64,000 nt of DNA from Glebionis coronaria. Taxonomy: Eukaryota > Streptophyta > Magnoliopsida > Asterales > Asteraceae. Of the stretch, positions 46,582 to 57,095 are shown piece by piece (the stretch's first letter is position 1; each line of letters starts with the position of its first letter). The stretch covers positions 289,062,140 to 289,126,139 of the forward strand of contig CM046875.1 in the NCBI GenBank assembly GCA_025667525.1. The letters run 5' to 3'. The notes beneath the pieces are model-generated. The model saw only the letters and a list, made by a program, of their open reading frames with translations, searched no databases and had not been told where the DNA came from. Made by a program: the position numbers and the translations under genes.

Positions 46582-48125
46582 TAATAAGTGTAAAAACACT
46601 TATCCTTTTACCACTTATTTCCAATAATAACAAGACCAAAACGTGTATTTTATGTCGTAAAAGTCGGAATTATGCGTGGTTTGTGTTTTTATTGTATTTC
46701 AGGATAAAAATATGAAAAAGGAAGAAAACACGGGCTATCACGGGCTTTTATCAAAGAAAACGAGAAAAGACGAAGTCAAAAGATCAAGAGTGTAAAAAGA
46801 ACGGAAGTCCAAGGCCTATTCTGAAGATTTATCGAAGAAAAAGTCTAAAGACGGAAGTTTAATAAAGTCGAAGAACTCAAGTCTAATAGGAGAAGAAAAT
46901 TATAAGACAAGTTCAATTTATATCGACAAATACCAAAACGACGTCGAGAAAGACAAAGAATTTAAATCGAGACGAGAAGAAAGAAAGAAGGAAGCAACAC
47001 ATGCACTCCCCACCTCCTATATATACCCTCCTAATGTGTCATTAGGAGGGTGTTAGTTAGTTAATTTAGCTAGTTTTATTTTTCTTTCTTTAGTTTTTAT
47101 TTTTTTAGAGAGAGAAAGTGTTTAACTTTCTCTCACTAGAACTTCATCTTGTCTTTCCTTTCATGTTTAAGCTTTGATTTAATCTTGTATTTTTGAAATC
47201 TTTAATTTATAAAGTTCAAGTTTAAGCTTTTCATCTTTAATCTTCTTCTACCTTTCTTTATTTTTGATTTGATTTTGATTCGGATTAAGAACAAATTTTG
47301 ATTAATCTTGATTTTTATGAGTTTTATACGGATTAAGCTTTGAGCTTATCATGCTTTTAAGCTTATTTGTATTTAGCTTATTTGTTTTAAAGTTTTCTTA
47401 AAGGTTTTGTCTTTTTAAAGTTTGATTTAAAAAGTTGCTTATTTAGATTTGTGTTTATTTAGTTATTTTCTTTAAAAAGTTGGATAAGTTTCGGACTGTG
47501 CTAGTTAATAGAGTGCTTATACGTTGATTATTACGATTTATACTCTATCGGAAAAGGTAAACCCTTTTTCGACGAGTGATTCCGACAACACCATCGTATT
47601 AGGGCTTTATATTCCGATCAGCATTCCGATACATAGTATCGGAAAAGGGTTTTTGATTCCGACTTATATTCCGATTGGGGTTCCGACAGAAGTCACACCA
47701 TTATTCCGATAGGACTTGATTTCCATTATTCCGATTGTAGTCTCTTTATACATTCCGATAGGTTGTTATTCCGACAGGTTTCATTTTGCTACTTTCCGAC
47801 GGATTATTCCGACGGTTGCATTCCGATGGGATTCCGACATTTAACATTCCGACGGGATTAAGTTCTTGTTTTTACAAGGTTTTAAGTTTTGAATTCACTT
47901 TTAAGTTTTTAAGTTTTTAATCATTTGTTTTTAACTCGTAATTTTAGTTTAATTTTTAAGGCTTATTTTTTCACAATGACATTTTCATTTTCACTTTTAG
48001 TTTAAAATGGATAATCAAACCTTTTATTTTCCACTAAGAACGACTGAGTCGCACTTTCAACTTGTAATCAATTTGAAAAGACTGGAATAACAAAACAATT
48101 TTATACATGGAATTTCCTTGTATTA
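46582..48125 (+). repeat. 3' LTR of element C
   Basis: 1544 bp, ends TAATAAG...TGTATTA. It has the terminal AAGTGT-AAAA-ACACTT hairpin. A TATA box (TATATATA, 47018-47025) is followed at once by a perfect 11-bp inverted repeat (47025-47035 with 47041-47051). About 15 ATTCCGA-type units lie at about 47576-47860. The last 413 bp match the truncated 5' LTR. The Helitron-free site is at 48011/48012. The ORF at 47524-47712 lies in the ATTCCG array and is not a gene. Confidence 0.9.
47018..47051 (+). promoter_or_regulatory. LTR TATA box with adjoining 11-bp hairpin
   Basis: TATATATA at 47018-47025 runs into ACCCTCCTAAT, loop GTGTC, ATTAGGAGGGT. All 11 pairs match. The minus solo LTR keeps the same structure at about 48422-48455. 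It lies where the transcription start is expected, but the start itself cannot be read. Confidence 0.55.
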
Positions 48126-48892
48126 ATATGCTCAAAGCTTAATCCGTATAAAACTCATAAACATCAAGATTAAGCAAAATTTGTTCTTAATCCGAATCAA
48201 AATCAAATCAAAAATAAAGAAAGGTAGAAGAAGAATAAAGAAGAAAAGCTTAAACTTGAACTTTATAAATAAAAGATTTCAAAAATACAAGATTAAATCA
48301 AATCTTAAACATGAAAGGAAAGACAAGATGAAGTTTTAGTGAGAGAAACTTAAACACTTTCTCTCTCTAAAAAAATAAAAACTAAAGAAAGAAAATAAAA
48401 CTAGCTAAATTAACTAACTAACACCCTCCTAATGACACATTAGGAGGGTATATATAGGAGGTGGGGAGTGCATGTGTTGCTTCCTTCTTTCTTTCTTGTC
48501 GTCTCGATTTAAATTCTTTATCTTTCTCGACGTTGTCTCGGGATTTGTCGATATAAATTAAACTTGTCTTATAATTTTCTTCTTCTATTAGACTTGAGTT
48601 CTTCGACTTTATTAAACTTCCGTCTTTAGATTTTTTCTTCGATAAATCTTCAAAATAGGTCTTGGACTTCCATTCTTTTTACACTGTTGATCTTTTGACT
48701 TTGTCTTTTCTCGTTTTCTTCGATAAAAGCCCGTGATAGCGCGTGTTTTCTTCCTTTTTCATACTTTTATCCTGAAACATAATAAAAACACAAACTACGC
48801 ATAATTCCGACTTTTACGACATAAAATACACGTTTTGGTCTTGTTATTATTGGAAATAAGTGGTATAAGGATAAGTGTTTTCACACTTATTA
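48126..48892 (-). repeat. Athila solo LTR, 5' part, minus orientation
   Basis: Reverse complement of the first 0.77 kb of the LTR at 46582-48125. Its outer end reads (minus) TAATAAGTGTGAAAACACTT and is followed by the TTCTC duplication at 48893-48897. The inner end directly abuts the 3' LTR of element C. Confidence 0.85.
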
Positions 48893-48897
48893 TTCTC
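48893..48897. other. Target site duplication TTCTC, right copy
   Basis: Matches 14852-14856. Removing everything between the two copies rejoins the Transposase_28 gene. Confidence 0.8.
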
Positions 48898-49746
48898 GCG
48901 AAGGGGCTGAGAGAATACAGTTAATTTTGTGGGCGCTTGGCTTCATACAATATCTAGGATGTGCATCACTGTATACAAGAAAAACACAAACAAGAATTTA
49001 GTCAAAAGATAAGGTTGTGAAGCACTTAAAAATTTCACACAGGACGGTGAGAGGACCACTAACCCTGGCCATCGTGACCGCGGAAGAGGGGCACCTCGTT
49101 CTCGCCTACAAGTATTACGCGGCTAAGCCTCAGCAAACACAGGAAAGCTTCAGGGTAAGCCTGAATAGGATAACGATTGGTGTTTAAGGTATCGACATCA
49201 ATTTCATTATACGAGCCAGGGTTAGGTAGGGGGTCTCTTATCAGTGTCCTGGAGGTCAGAGAGGCATAGTGAAATGGAAAGATCGTGTCATCAATCCAAA
49301 AGAAGGAGGTATTCCAGTTCATCAAAGCATCCAATTTGTTTTACAACATTGGGGCCCGTCTTTGCGTTTCCCGAATGATACCATCCATTAGTTATAAAAG
49401 GTGAGTAGAACACGTGGAATAAAGTCACGGTGGGTTCTATGGCAAGAGCAAGGCAGTTAATTTCAAAGTTCTAAATTTTGGCCGCACCAATGCGGTGCAG
49501 TTGTGATATATTAATTTGGTAATGAACCAGCATGCTTATTAGGAAACTGGATAATGGAATGCGGTTATTCGCAAACTCGAAAAACCTAGTATATACGCCC
49601 ACCTTGCCATCAGGAAATTGGCTTATGTTTCGATTACGATGGGGTACTTATGGATGCATGTAGTTGGGTATGTAGTAATCAGAGGTGAACTGATTAAGTT
49701 CATCGGCAGTAATGATAGATGTAATTTCTGACAGTTGTCTTACCAT
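48898..49746 (-). pseudogene. Transposase_28-type (putative gypsy type) gene, N-terminal half
   Basis: Minus strand from ATG at 49746. It reads VRQLSEITSIITADELNQF, then FPDGKVGVYTRFFEFANNRI, SFLISMLVHYQINISQLHRI and GAAKI, then (49334-49059) MNWNTSFFWIDDTIFPFHYA, RDPLPNPGSYNEID and YPEAFLCLLRLSRV. This is the Transposase_28 domain. A likely 95-bp intron lies at 48969-49063 (GT...AG on the minus strand), after which MHILDIV-SQAPTKLTVFSQ continues. Stops after YMHP and after GAAKI, and in MHILDIV, make it a pseudogene. The rest is at 14851-12935. The family's function is unknown. Confidence 0.75.
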
Positions 49747-50134
49747 ATTTACAAGTATGAAGGAGGTTAAGACTCGCAGAAGATTACCTTTTTTGCTATG
49801 CTTCGTAAGAGGGAAGTTCGTTAATGGCGGACTGTGTGTATGTTTTTTACTATGGATATGTGCAGTAAAAAGCAGTGATGAAATTATATATACTCCTAGG
49901 GTTGATGTTCATAGTACTGGATTGCTGCCACGTGTAGCCCACATGCTTAATCTAACGACGGAATATGAATGGGTGTGTTGACATGGCAGACACTTTTCTC
50001 GGATTTTGAGGAATTAGGTGAAAGGGGGGGGGGGGGATGATGTGTATTCCTGGCGGGAGAATTTGGAATCTGGTTAGGAATTCTTCACAGTGCTTATTTT
50101 CCCTACATGGCGATTCATTATGCGACTTGGATAT
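49747..50134 (-). promoter_or_regulatory. Upstream region of the Transposase_28 gene
   Basis: A TATA-like stretch (TATATATAA on the minus strand, about 49883-49893) lies about 140 bp before the ATG. A run of 13 G is at 50024-50036. The plus-strand ORF 49712-49981 has no motif and overlaps this region; I do not keep it. Promoter role is inference. Confidence 0.35.
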
Positions 50135-50761
50135 TGTTGTCTAGTATCCGTGGCACGCCGTGCGACTACTAGACTGGGGGGACATGATGACGTATAGTTC
50201 CTAGTCGGACTGGATAACCCGACTCACGGGTACTACCCGTATCCATTAAGTATGGATCATACATAGACAACCCATAAGCCGACGAGGCCCAATAAGCCGC
50301 TGTCGCACGCGGTTTTACCTTGACCGTGTCCTGGTCGTACTGCGATAGGATCAAGCAGGATATAATCTAAATAAAGAGTATATTCTCCTAAGTAAAAGAG
50401 ATATACACTCTCCTTATTTTCACGATAAGGACTAAGCTATATTTGGTCATTATCTCTTGCTTAGGCCACAAGAGTAGTAGATCCCAGCTAGGGTTCTCTC
50501 GGGTATAAAAGGAACCACAGAGGTTCCACAAAGGTACGATATTCACAATACTCTAACCCTCACATATACTCAAACCAATTACTTACTCTCACACCGGAGT
50601 CTAATCATGGGACACGCGCCCATGGTAAGTCTAACGATGTCTGTAAATTAGTGTACAGGATCTCTAAACAAGTTCACTTGGTGCAAGAGTCGGAGTCTAC
50701 AAGACCCCGAATTAAAGCCTAATTCGGGTCAAGCACGATCCATCCAACTTTTGTATCAACA
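50135..50761 (+). repeat. Probable solo LTR, plus orientation
   Basis: Ends TGTTG...CAACA. Inside is a GGGTATAAAAGGAACC promoter-like phrase at about 50502-50517, then a CA-rich leader, a pattern I know from Tat-type gypsy LTRs. No primer site or polypurine tract adjoins it, and the flanks (GATAT, CACAT) do not match, so the ends or the solo status may be wrong. The minus ORF 50169-50354 is a shadow. Confidence 0.5.
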
Positions 50762-52127
50762 CACATCATATAGTACATAGATTTAGGAAAGATTAACATA
50801 ATATGATGTATAACATTCATACAGAATTAGTAACAAGATAGGTAGCTCAAACTCATTCAAAATAAACATTCAGCCTTAAAAGTGTAAAACAATTAAAATG
50901 TAACAATACACATTACTAAATTAGTTACATATGATGCGAAAAATATATATATTAAAAAATCGAGCTAATCCAAAACACTATGAAACATCTTCAATCTTTG
51001 GGCATCAACACCTTCATTAGATAGCTCATCTTCAACCATACCATGACGCTTTTTATAACAATGGATAAGCGTGAGTTCAAAATATCTCAATGCACTCAAA
51101 TCGTATATGATTTTATTTTCGTAATCATGTTTAATACCGAAGAGAATATACACAAACACTATCATATATGGTCTTGTTTTCACAGAATCATGGTATTCTC
51201 ATCTTCAACTAGATCTAAAGTAAGATAATTCATATCATTTTCAATTAAAACGTTATGAGCATCAACAATTGAAACACCAACCAAATTGGCTTCTTTAACT
51301 ATATTTTCATCCATAATTTGTACTAATTGTTCGTTTATAGATCTATTGCAATTTAATTTTCAGAAATTGGTCTTCTAACCCTTATGTAATTAGGGGTAAT
51401 CTTAAAAACCTAATTTAATCAATGTAAATATCGAGTGTTTTAAGATGATTTTGATCTGTTATGTTAATCGTGGTGGTTTGTGGCGGTGTTTTTTTAACTG
51501 TTGGTGACGGTTGGTTGTGGTGGGTAGGTTTTTTTTGGTGACAAAGGTAAGAGATCATATGAGTGTGTGTGGTTTTTTTTGGAAAAATTGAGCATAAATA
51601 ATATGTTTATATAAGAGCATTTGCTCCCCTAATATGAAAGGTGGGTGAAATCCTGACCGTTTGATAAAAATCAATGTATTGTGAAGATTTTGAATTTTTG
51701 ATACTAGAGAATTAATAGGATCTCAACTTATATAAAATAGTTTGAATTTGATGATTTATAGTTGCATAAGTTGCGTCACTTGTGTGAAATTGTATGCAAT
51801 GCATGACGCATCTTGGTAGTTCAGCAGTCGTACGAGTGGAGTAATTCTAGTGTAAGAGCACCCTTAACAGGTCAAGTTGACAAAAGCTTTTTACTTTTTT
51901 TAAAATTCTTTTAGTTAACTTTTTTGCATTACACAAATAACATTGAAAAAAAATTTGACAAAAATTTGACAAGTCTCAAAACTTTTTCATAAAACTTTAA
52001 TCATTACAGTGTAAACGATTAAATGCATTTAATGTTGTAACTCTTTAAAAAATTTGTGATTGTTGATCCTCTAACAATGATGAATTTGTCTACATCACTT
52101 TCATTTATTGTTGATCCTCTAATAATG
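50762..52127. other. No gene recognised
   Basis: AT-rich. Two small minus-strand frames, 51314-51180 (44 residues, MDENIVKEANLVGVSIVDAH) and 51183-50965 (72 residues), look mildly gene-like but match nothing I know. A 23-bp near-repeat (TGTTGATCCTCTAAC/TAATGATG) occurs near 52064 and 52111. Confidence 0.3.
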
Positions 52128-54866
52128 ATGGTTGTCGTCTCGCTTTTTCTCAGGCTTTAAAAACAGTTCTTTACAAGGTGGTTGCCCAACCCGATTCTGT
52201 TGCAGCATGGGTCAAGTTGTTACTTTTTCCACGATGTACGTTACAGGTGTGTGGACCCACGAATAGACAAGAACGTAGGTCCAGAAATAGAAAATCCTTG
52301 CAACAAATCTATATCTTGAAGTCACTAGCCACATGGGGGAAAGATGACGGTATTGAAACGTTAGTTAAGAAGATGTTTGATGGTTCTGGGTTAGGTTCGT
52401 TGGTCCAGGGTGGAGGTGATTTTAATGAGGAGGCAACATCAGGCAATGCCAACATCAGGCAATGTCTACGCAAGGTTGCGGATGGGCACTTTACAGCAGC
52501 TGTGAAAGTGTTATCCTCTTTCGGTGTAGCTCCATACTACGATGATACCATTAAAGCATTGAAGGCCAAGGATCCTTACAAGCCACCCCATCCATGCCGA
52601 GCAGTACATATTCTGAGCCTCCCCTTTTAGCAGAGATTGATTGTGTCCTTGGCTGTATTAAATCATTTCCTAAAGGTACTTCATGCGATAGAGATGTGAG
52701 GGCACAACATATCTTAGATGCTTTATGTGGAGAGGGGTCTACTATTGCCACAGATCTCTTAAAGGTCATCACCTTGGTCGTTAATTTGTGGTGGGAGGTG
52801 CTCTCACGCCTCTCCTTAAACTAGATAACGGGATTCGAGCTATTGCAGTAGGTATTATATGGAGACGTTTAGTCTCCAAGGTTGCTATAAAAGGTGTGGG
52901 TAAAGAAATGTCCAAGTACCTTTCTGATTTCTAGTTTGGAGTTGGAGTGTCAGGTGGCGCTAAGGCTATTTTGCATAGCGCTAATAGGGTGTTGAGTGAA
53001 TACCATAATGATGGGTCTCTTGCAATGCTCACTGTGGACTTCTCAAATGCTTTTAACCTTGTGGATAGATCAGCATTACTCCATGAGGTTAGGGTGAGAT
53101 GTACCTCTATTTCTTTGTAGGTGGATTTCTTATACGGGAAAGCAGCGAGATTGTATATAGGAGACACATATATCAGGTCTGCCACGGGGGTGCAACAAGG
53201 TGACCCATTGGGACATCTTCTTTTCTCTCTTGTATTACACCCGCTTGTACATAATATCAGAGATATTTGAAAGCTTCTTCTTCATGCTTGGTATCTTGAT
53301 GATGGAGCTGTTATTGGAGAGTCAGAAGAGGTTGCCAAGGTGTTAGACATTATAAATGTGAGTGGTCCATGTTTGGGTCTTGAACTTAATATCAAGAAAA
53401 CAGAGGTATTTTAGCCCTGTGCAATGGTGTGAAGGTCCGTGATGGTTTGTTTCCTATGGGTATCCAGAGACCGTCTTCGGGTGTGAAGCTTCTTGGGCGA
53501 GCTGTTAGTAGAGACGCCAATTTTATTAGAGGGATGGCCATGAGGAGAGTCGTGAATACAGTTGATTTGATGAGTCTTCTTCCACAGTTACATGACCCGT
53601 AGAGTGAGCTCCTTTTACTTCGATCATGCATGGGTATTTCCAAACTCTTTTTTGGGCTAAGGACTTGCCAACCTGTACACATAGAGGATGCATCCTTGTT
53701 TTTTGACAAGGGTTTGCGTGGTTCAATTGAGAACATAGTGGTTTGTGGAGGGCCATTCTTTCGAGACTTACAGTGGCGACTTGCTTCTTTACCCATTTGT
53801 CTTGGTGGTTTGGGTTTGTTCTCGGAAAAAGAGGCCTCCTCCTATGCTTTTGTGGCCTTGAGGGCCCAATCTTGGGTGTTACAAGATCATATTTTACGTG
53901 ACAGTGGCATATGTGGTATGGATGATGATTATGCTTCTTCTTTAGCTTGTCTACGTGATAAGATTCAAAGCTTTGATTTTAGTTGTTTCACTAATAAGGA
54001 TACCGACCCCTCTAAAACCCAACAAACATTGGCGACTACCCTTTTTAGTGAAATAGTCAAGGATATGGGGGTCCACTTTGACATGACTTTGAGGCAAAAA
54101 GCGGTTTTTGAGTGTTTACGCGCATCACATTCTCAGGATTTCCTACTAGCTATCCCTATATACGGGCTTGGTCAACATATGTCACCAGTGGAATTCCGTT
54201 CTAGTCTTAAGTATCGCCTCATGATCCCATTATTTCCGGTTGCTACAATGTGCCCTGTTTGTCGCAAGGCATGTTTGGATTCTTTTGGGGAATATGCGGT
54301 TCATTAAAGAGCTCCCGGTCTTCAAGTATCGACACGATATGGTTAGAGACTTTCTTTTGACATATGTAGGCGTGCTGGTATCTCCGCCAAGAAAGAGGCA
54401 CCTGTGAACTTCTTGACTGACCCGGTAGATGGAAGATCCACACTCAGACCGGCGGACATTCTGGTTTTTGGATGGGTTGGAGGAAAACATGTGTGTGTGG
54501 ATCTGACTAGGGTTTCTCCTCTTGAGGAGTTGAGTAGCCGGTGGTTTTATAGTGGGTCAGGCTGCTTTGAAAGCCGCCTCATGCAAAGTGACAAAACACG
54601 AAAAAGCATGCATTGAAAATCAACACGTGTTTATTCCTTTTGCATTTGATACCTCCGGTTTCCTTGCACCTGAAGCGTTGGAGCTTCTGAAAAGAGTTCA
54701 GCGCGTTATGAATAGCAACGTTATGACACCTAAATCCACAAATGTGATTTTCATTAGAATTAGCTTGGCAATTAAAAAAAGGGTTTACGGCGCAGCTTGT
54801 TGCTCGCTTTCCTTCTACAGCTATGTAATTACACTTTTAATGATTAAAATAAACTGGATTCAATAA
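52128..54866 (+). pseudogene. Reverse-transcriptase gene remnant, 5'-truncated (non-LTR type)
   Basis: Homology begins at about 52130 (CRLAFSQALKTVLYKVVAQP) with no upstream part. Then FPRCTLQVCGPTNRQERRS, a frameshift near 52595, IKSFPKGTSC, and the RT core: TVDFSNAFNLVDRS (about 53034-53075), GVQQGDPLG (about 53187-53212) and YLDDG (about 53292-53306). After further shifts the frame 53630-54307 holds WRLASLPICLGGLGLFSEKE, QDFLLAIPIYGLGQHMSPVE, and a CPVCRKACLDSFGEYAVH zinc-type motif. The end has NFLTDPVDGRSTLRPADILV, VDLTRVSP and HEKACIENQHVFIPFAFDTS. An AATAAAAAAA stretch closes it near 54866. I know this family from plant genomes as RT-domain proteins; the 5' truncation and A-rich end fit a non-LTR retrotransposon. 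Confidence 0.7.
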
Positions 54867-55524
54867 AAAAATATTACTTTTATTTATCTTTAGACCTAAA
54901 CAAGTCGATCTATCCAAACTGCACAAATTAAATGTGAACTCAATATTCAAGATAAGCTACTAGTCCAAATAACGACCGACAATGGTAATAGTATATTTTA
55001 CTCTAACGTACATGTGGTTTTCTTTAGTCACATACTAGCATTTTATTGTTCGATCAAATCGTGTAACAACCACAAATTAGTACAAACATCTAGGTGGCAT
55101 TAGAACAAGGGAGTTCTCGCGAGTTTTTGAGATTTTATGGAGTTTTTCGATATAATATTAATTTTTGAAAAAGAATATTAATTTTTTAGATGTATTTTAA
55201 ATAAATTTAGTTCATCAAAATGTGTTTCTAGTATGAAAAATTATGCGTATTCGGTTATATTTAGTCATAATTTCGTTCGATTCATTAATTTTAGATTTTA
55301 TTATTTCAAATTTTAATAAAGTTTCAATTCTTAAGGATTGAGAATTTCTGAATTAACTTAAAATACATTCAAATATTTGATTCATCGAAATTCATATTCT
55401 TTTAAAATATGTCATTATGTTTTGTTATTGCAATCTTTTGTAAAAGTGTCAGATTTTCTTTGATCATAAAGTAAAGTAACAAAAAAAATACGTAGTAACA
55501 ACAAACATTGGAAAAAGAAAATAC
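54867..55524. other. No gene seen
   Basis: AT-rich DNA between the RT remnant and the copia LTR. No ORF with a motif, no repeat that I can match in the window. Confidence 0.4.
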
Positions 55525-56301
55525 CGAAGGTTTATAAAGCTCATAACAATTATAAAAAAACCCTAAATAAGATCAAAGCACACATAACAGAAGCGATTTA
55601 ACAAGATCATAATTAATAACACAACTATAATTAATCGAATTAGGGTTACATACCTTTATCCTAGCGAAGATCCACAAGATCACCAACGAATCACCAATTA
55701 GGGTTTGTGACGAATAATACCAAGATATAGTTTAAAGCAAAACTATATTACGCTCTTGTACACATGTAATGCAACGGGCTAATCATGAGTCTAGCACTAA
55801 TAAGCCGAAGCTTCAACACTTGTAGAATATCTACCCGACAACCCTAGAGAGGGGCTAGGACTAGATAATAAAATAGCTAAATCAAAACCAAAAGAACCCT
55901 AAAGGGTGTGTTTGGCCGACGATCGCAGAGAGAGAGAAGGAGAGTGGGATGGAAAATTATGAAGGCCAATGGTTGTTTATATAGACGAGCAAAACTTGTT
56001 ATCCAAGTCCTAAACCAATTAGGAATGAAAATCTTTCCCTTCCCTTGTTCTTTGGCCGACGGTCGAAACCTACCTAAGGAGGGTTTCCGGAACTTTCCAA
56101 CTCTTCTAATTTATTCCACAACGTTCGTTATACTTAACTCTTAATTATTTTAACGACCGTTAAGTTAAGCTCGGTAATTTTAAATAAATATAATAAATAA
56201 ATTTATTTAAATAAATTAACCCTTTACGTATTGTGTGCAATCTCGTAAACCCGAGTTCGATCATAACACACGACTATTAATTTTATGTCCATAAACTTTC
56301 A
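55525..56301 (-). repeat. 3' LTR of copia element F
   Basis: 777 bp. The plus strand starts CGAAGGTTTAT (first base T to C, against TGAAGGTTTATT in the left copy) and ends AACTTTCA. Long stretches match 11775-12597 with many substitutions, so this is an older copy. The ORF 55908-56144 is a shadow. Confidence 0.8.
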
Positions 56302-57095
56302 GCTCCCACTTGGACAAAATTCGAGTATCGTGATTACATTGACTAGCGTCTAGTTACACTAGCAATGTCTCTAGTACAACTCGAGTAAGGTCTCCTAGAC
56401 AAAAACCTTTTAATGATTCATCATTATTATTATCCTTTCATTTAAAATAAAACGTTAATATGATATGGGTCTCAGTCATTCCTCTCATTAACCATTTAGT
56501 TTCTTGTTTACGGATATAGCAAGATTACCAAAACAATTTTGGGTGCGGCCACACAAACATCTTACTAATCCCCCGAGGGGCCCAGCTGTATTATACTTTA
56601 AAATAATTTGAAGGAAACAAATCCCATTTTGACTACAAGCGAAACTTACGAACTTTGCAACACTTATGAAAATAACCCTTATAGCTACCAGTTACGTTTA
56701 GCGTTAGGATACCTTACAAAAATGCACTACATTCAATGCAGTTTCCTGGTATCTTAGGTCTAAGGATAACTATTTATGATTTACTTGATGACAAAGATCC
56801 ATAAGGTAAAATCATATAGTTTGGATAAGTCCAATATTTGATTCATCAAATATCATCCAAAATTGACCAATATACTTTCAAGTATACTCTGTCACTATTT
56901 TGAATTGCCTTACTTCAATAATATTCCCATATTATTAATCGACAACGGACATTTAGAACATAACAATTTATTCATGGATTAAAACATGTAAAATAAGATA
57001 CAAAATCAAATAACAGAAAATAAACGAAACTCAATCTTTATTTCATCAATTCAATATTGTCTTAAACATCCTTTATCCAAATACTAATCACAAAT
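56302..57095 (-). other. 3' untranslated part of copia element F
   Basis: Between the polypurine tract and the end of RNase H. No ORF or repeat seen. Confidence 0.5.

Larger units (their letters stand above)
15349..48125 (+). mobile_element. Athila-type gypsy element C, host of four nested insertions
   Basis: Order: truncated 5' LTR (15349-17028), primer site (17031), gag-protease-RT-RNase H-integrase (17246-34701, interrupted), 3' noncoding module (34702-36731), polypurine tract (46568-46581) and 3' LTR (46582-48125). It lacks the first 1.1 kb of its 5' LTR and the core of gag. Pol carries stops and frameshifts. It holds a Helitron, element E, element B and element D. Removing these leaves an Athila of roughly 10 kb. 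It lies inside a minus-oriented LTR of its own family, which creates a large inverted repeat. Confidence 0.85.

Noticed and set aside
50169..50354. Minus-strand ORF inside the solo LTR
   Set aside because: It lies across the LTR's U3 region, has no motif and runs against the LTR's own promoter.
50965..51314. Two small minus-strand frames as a host gene
   Set aside because: They look mildly coding but are short, in different frames and match nothing I can name; too weak to call.
51857..52130. MITE with a GAGCACCCTTAACAGG-type end
   Set aside because: The phrase resembles MITE ends, but I found no matching inverted end or target duplication.
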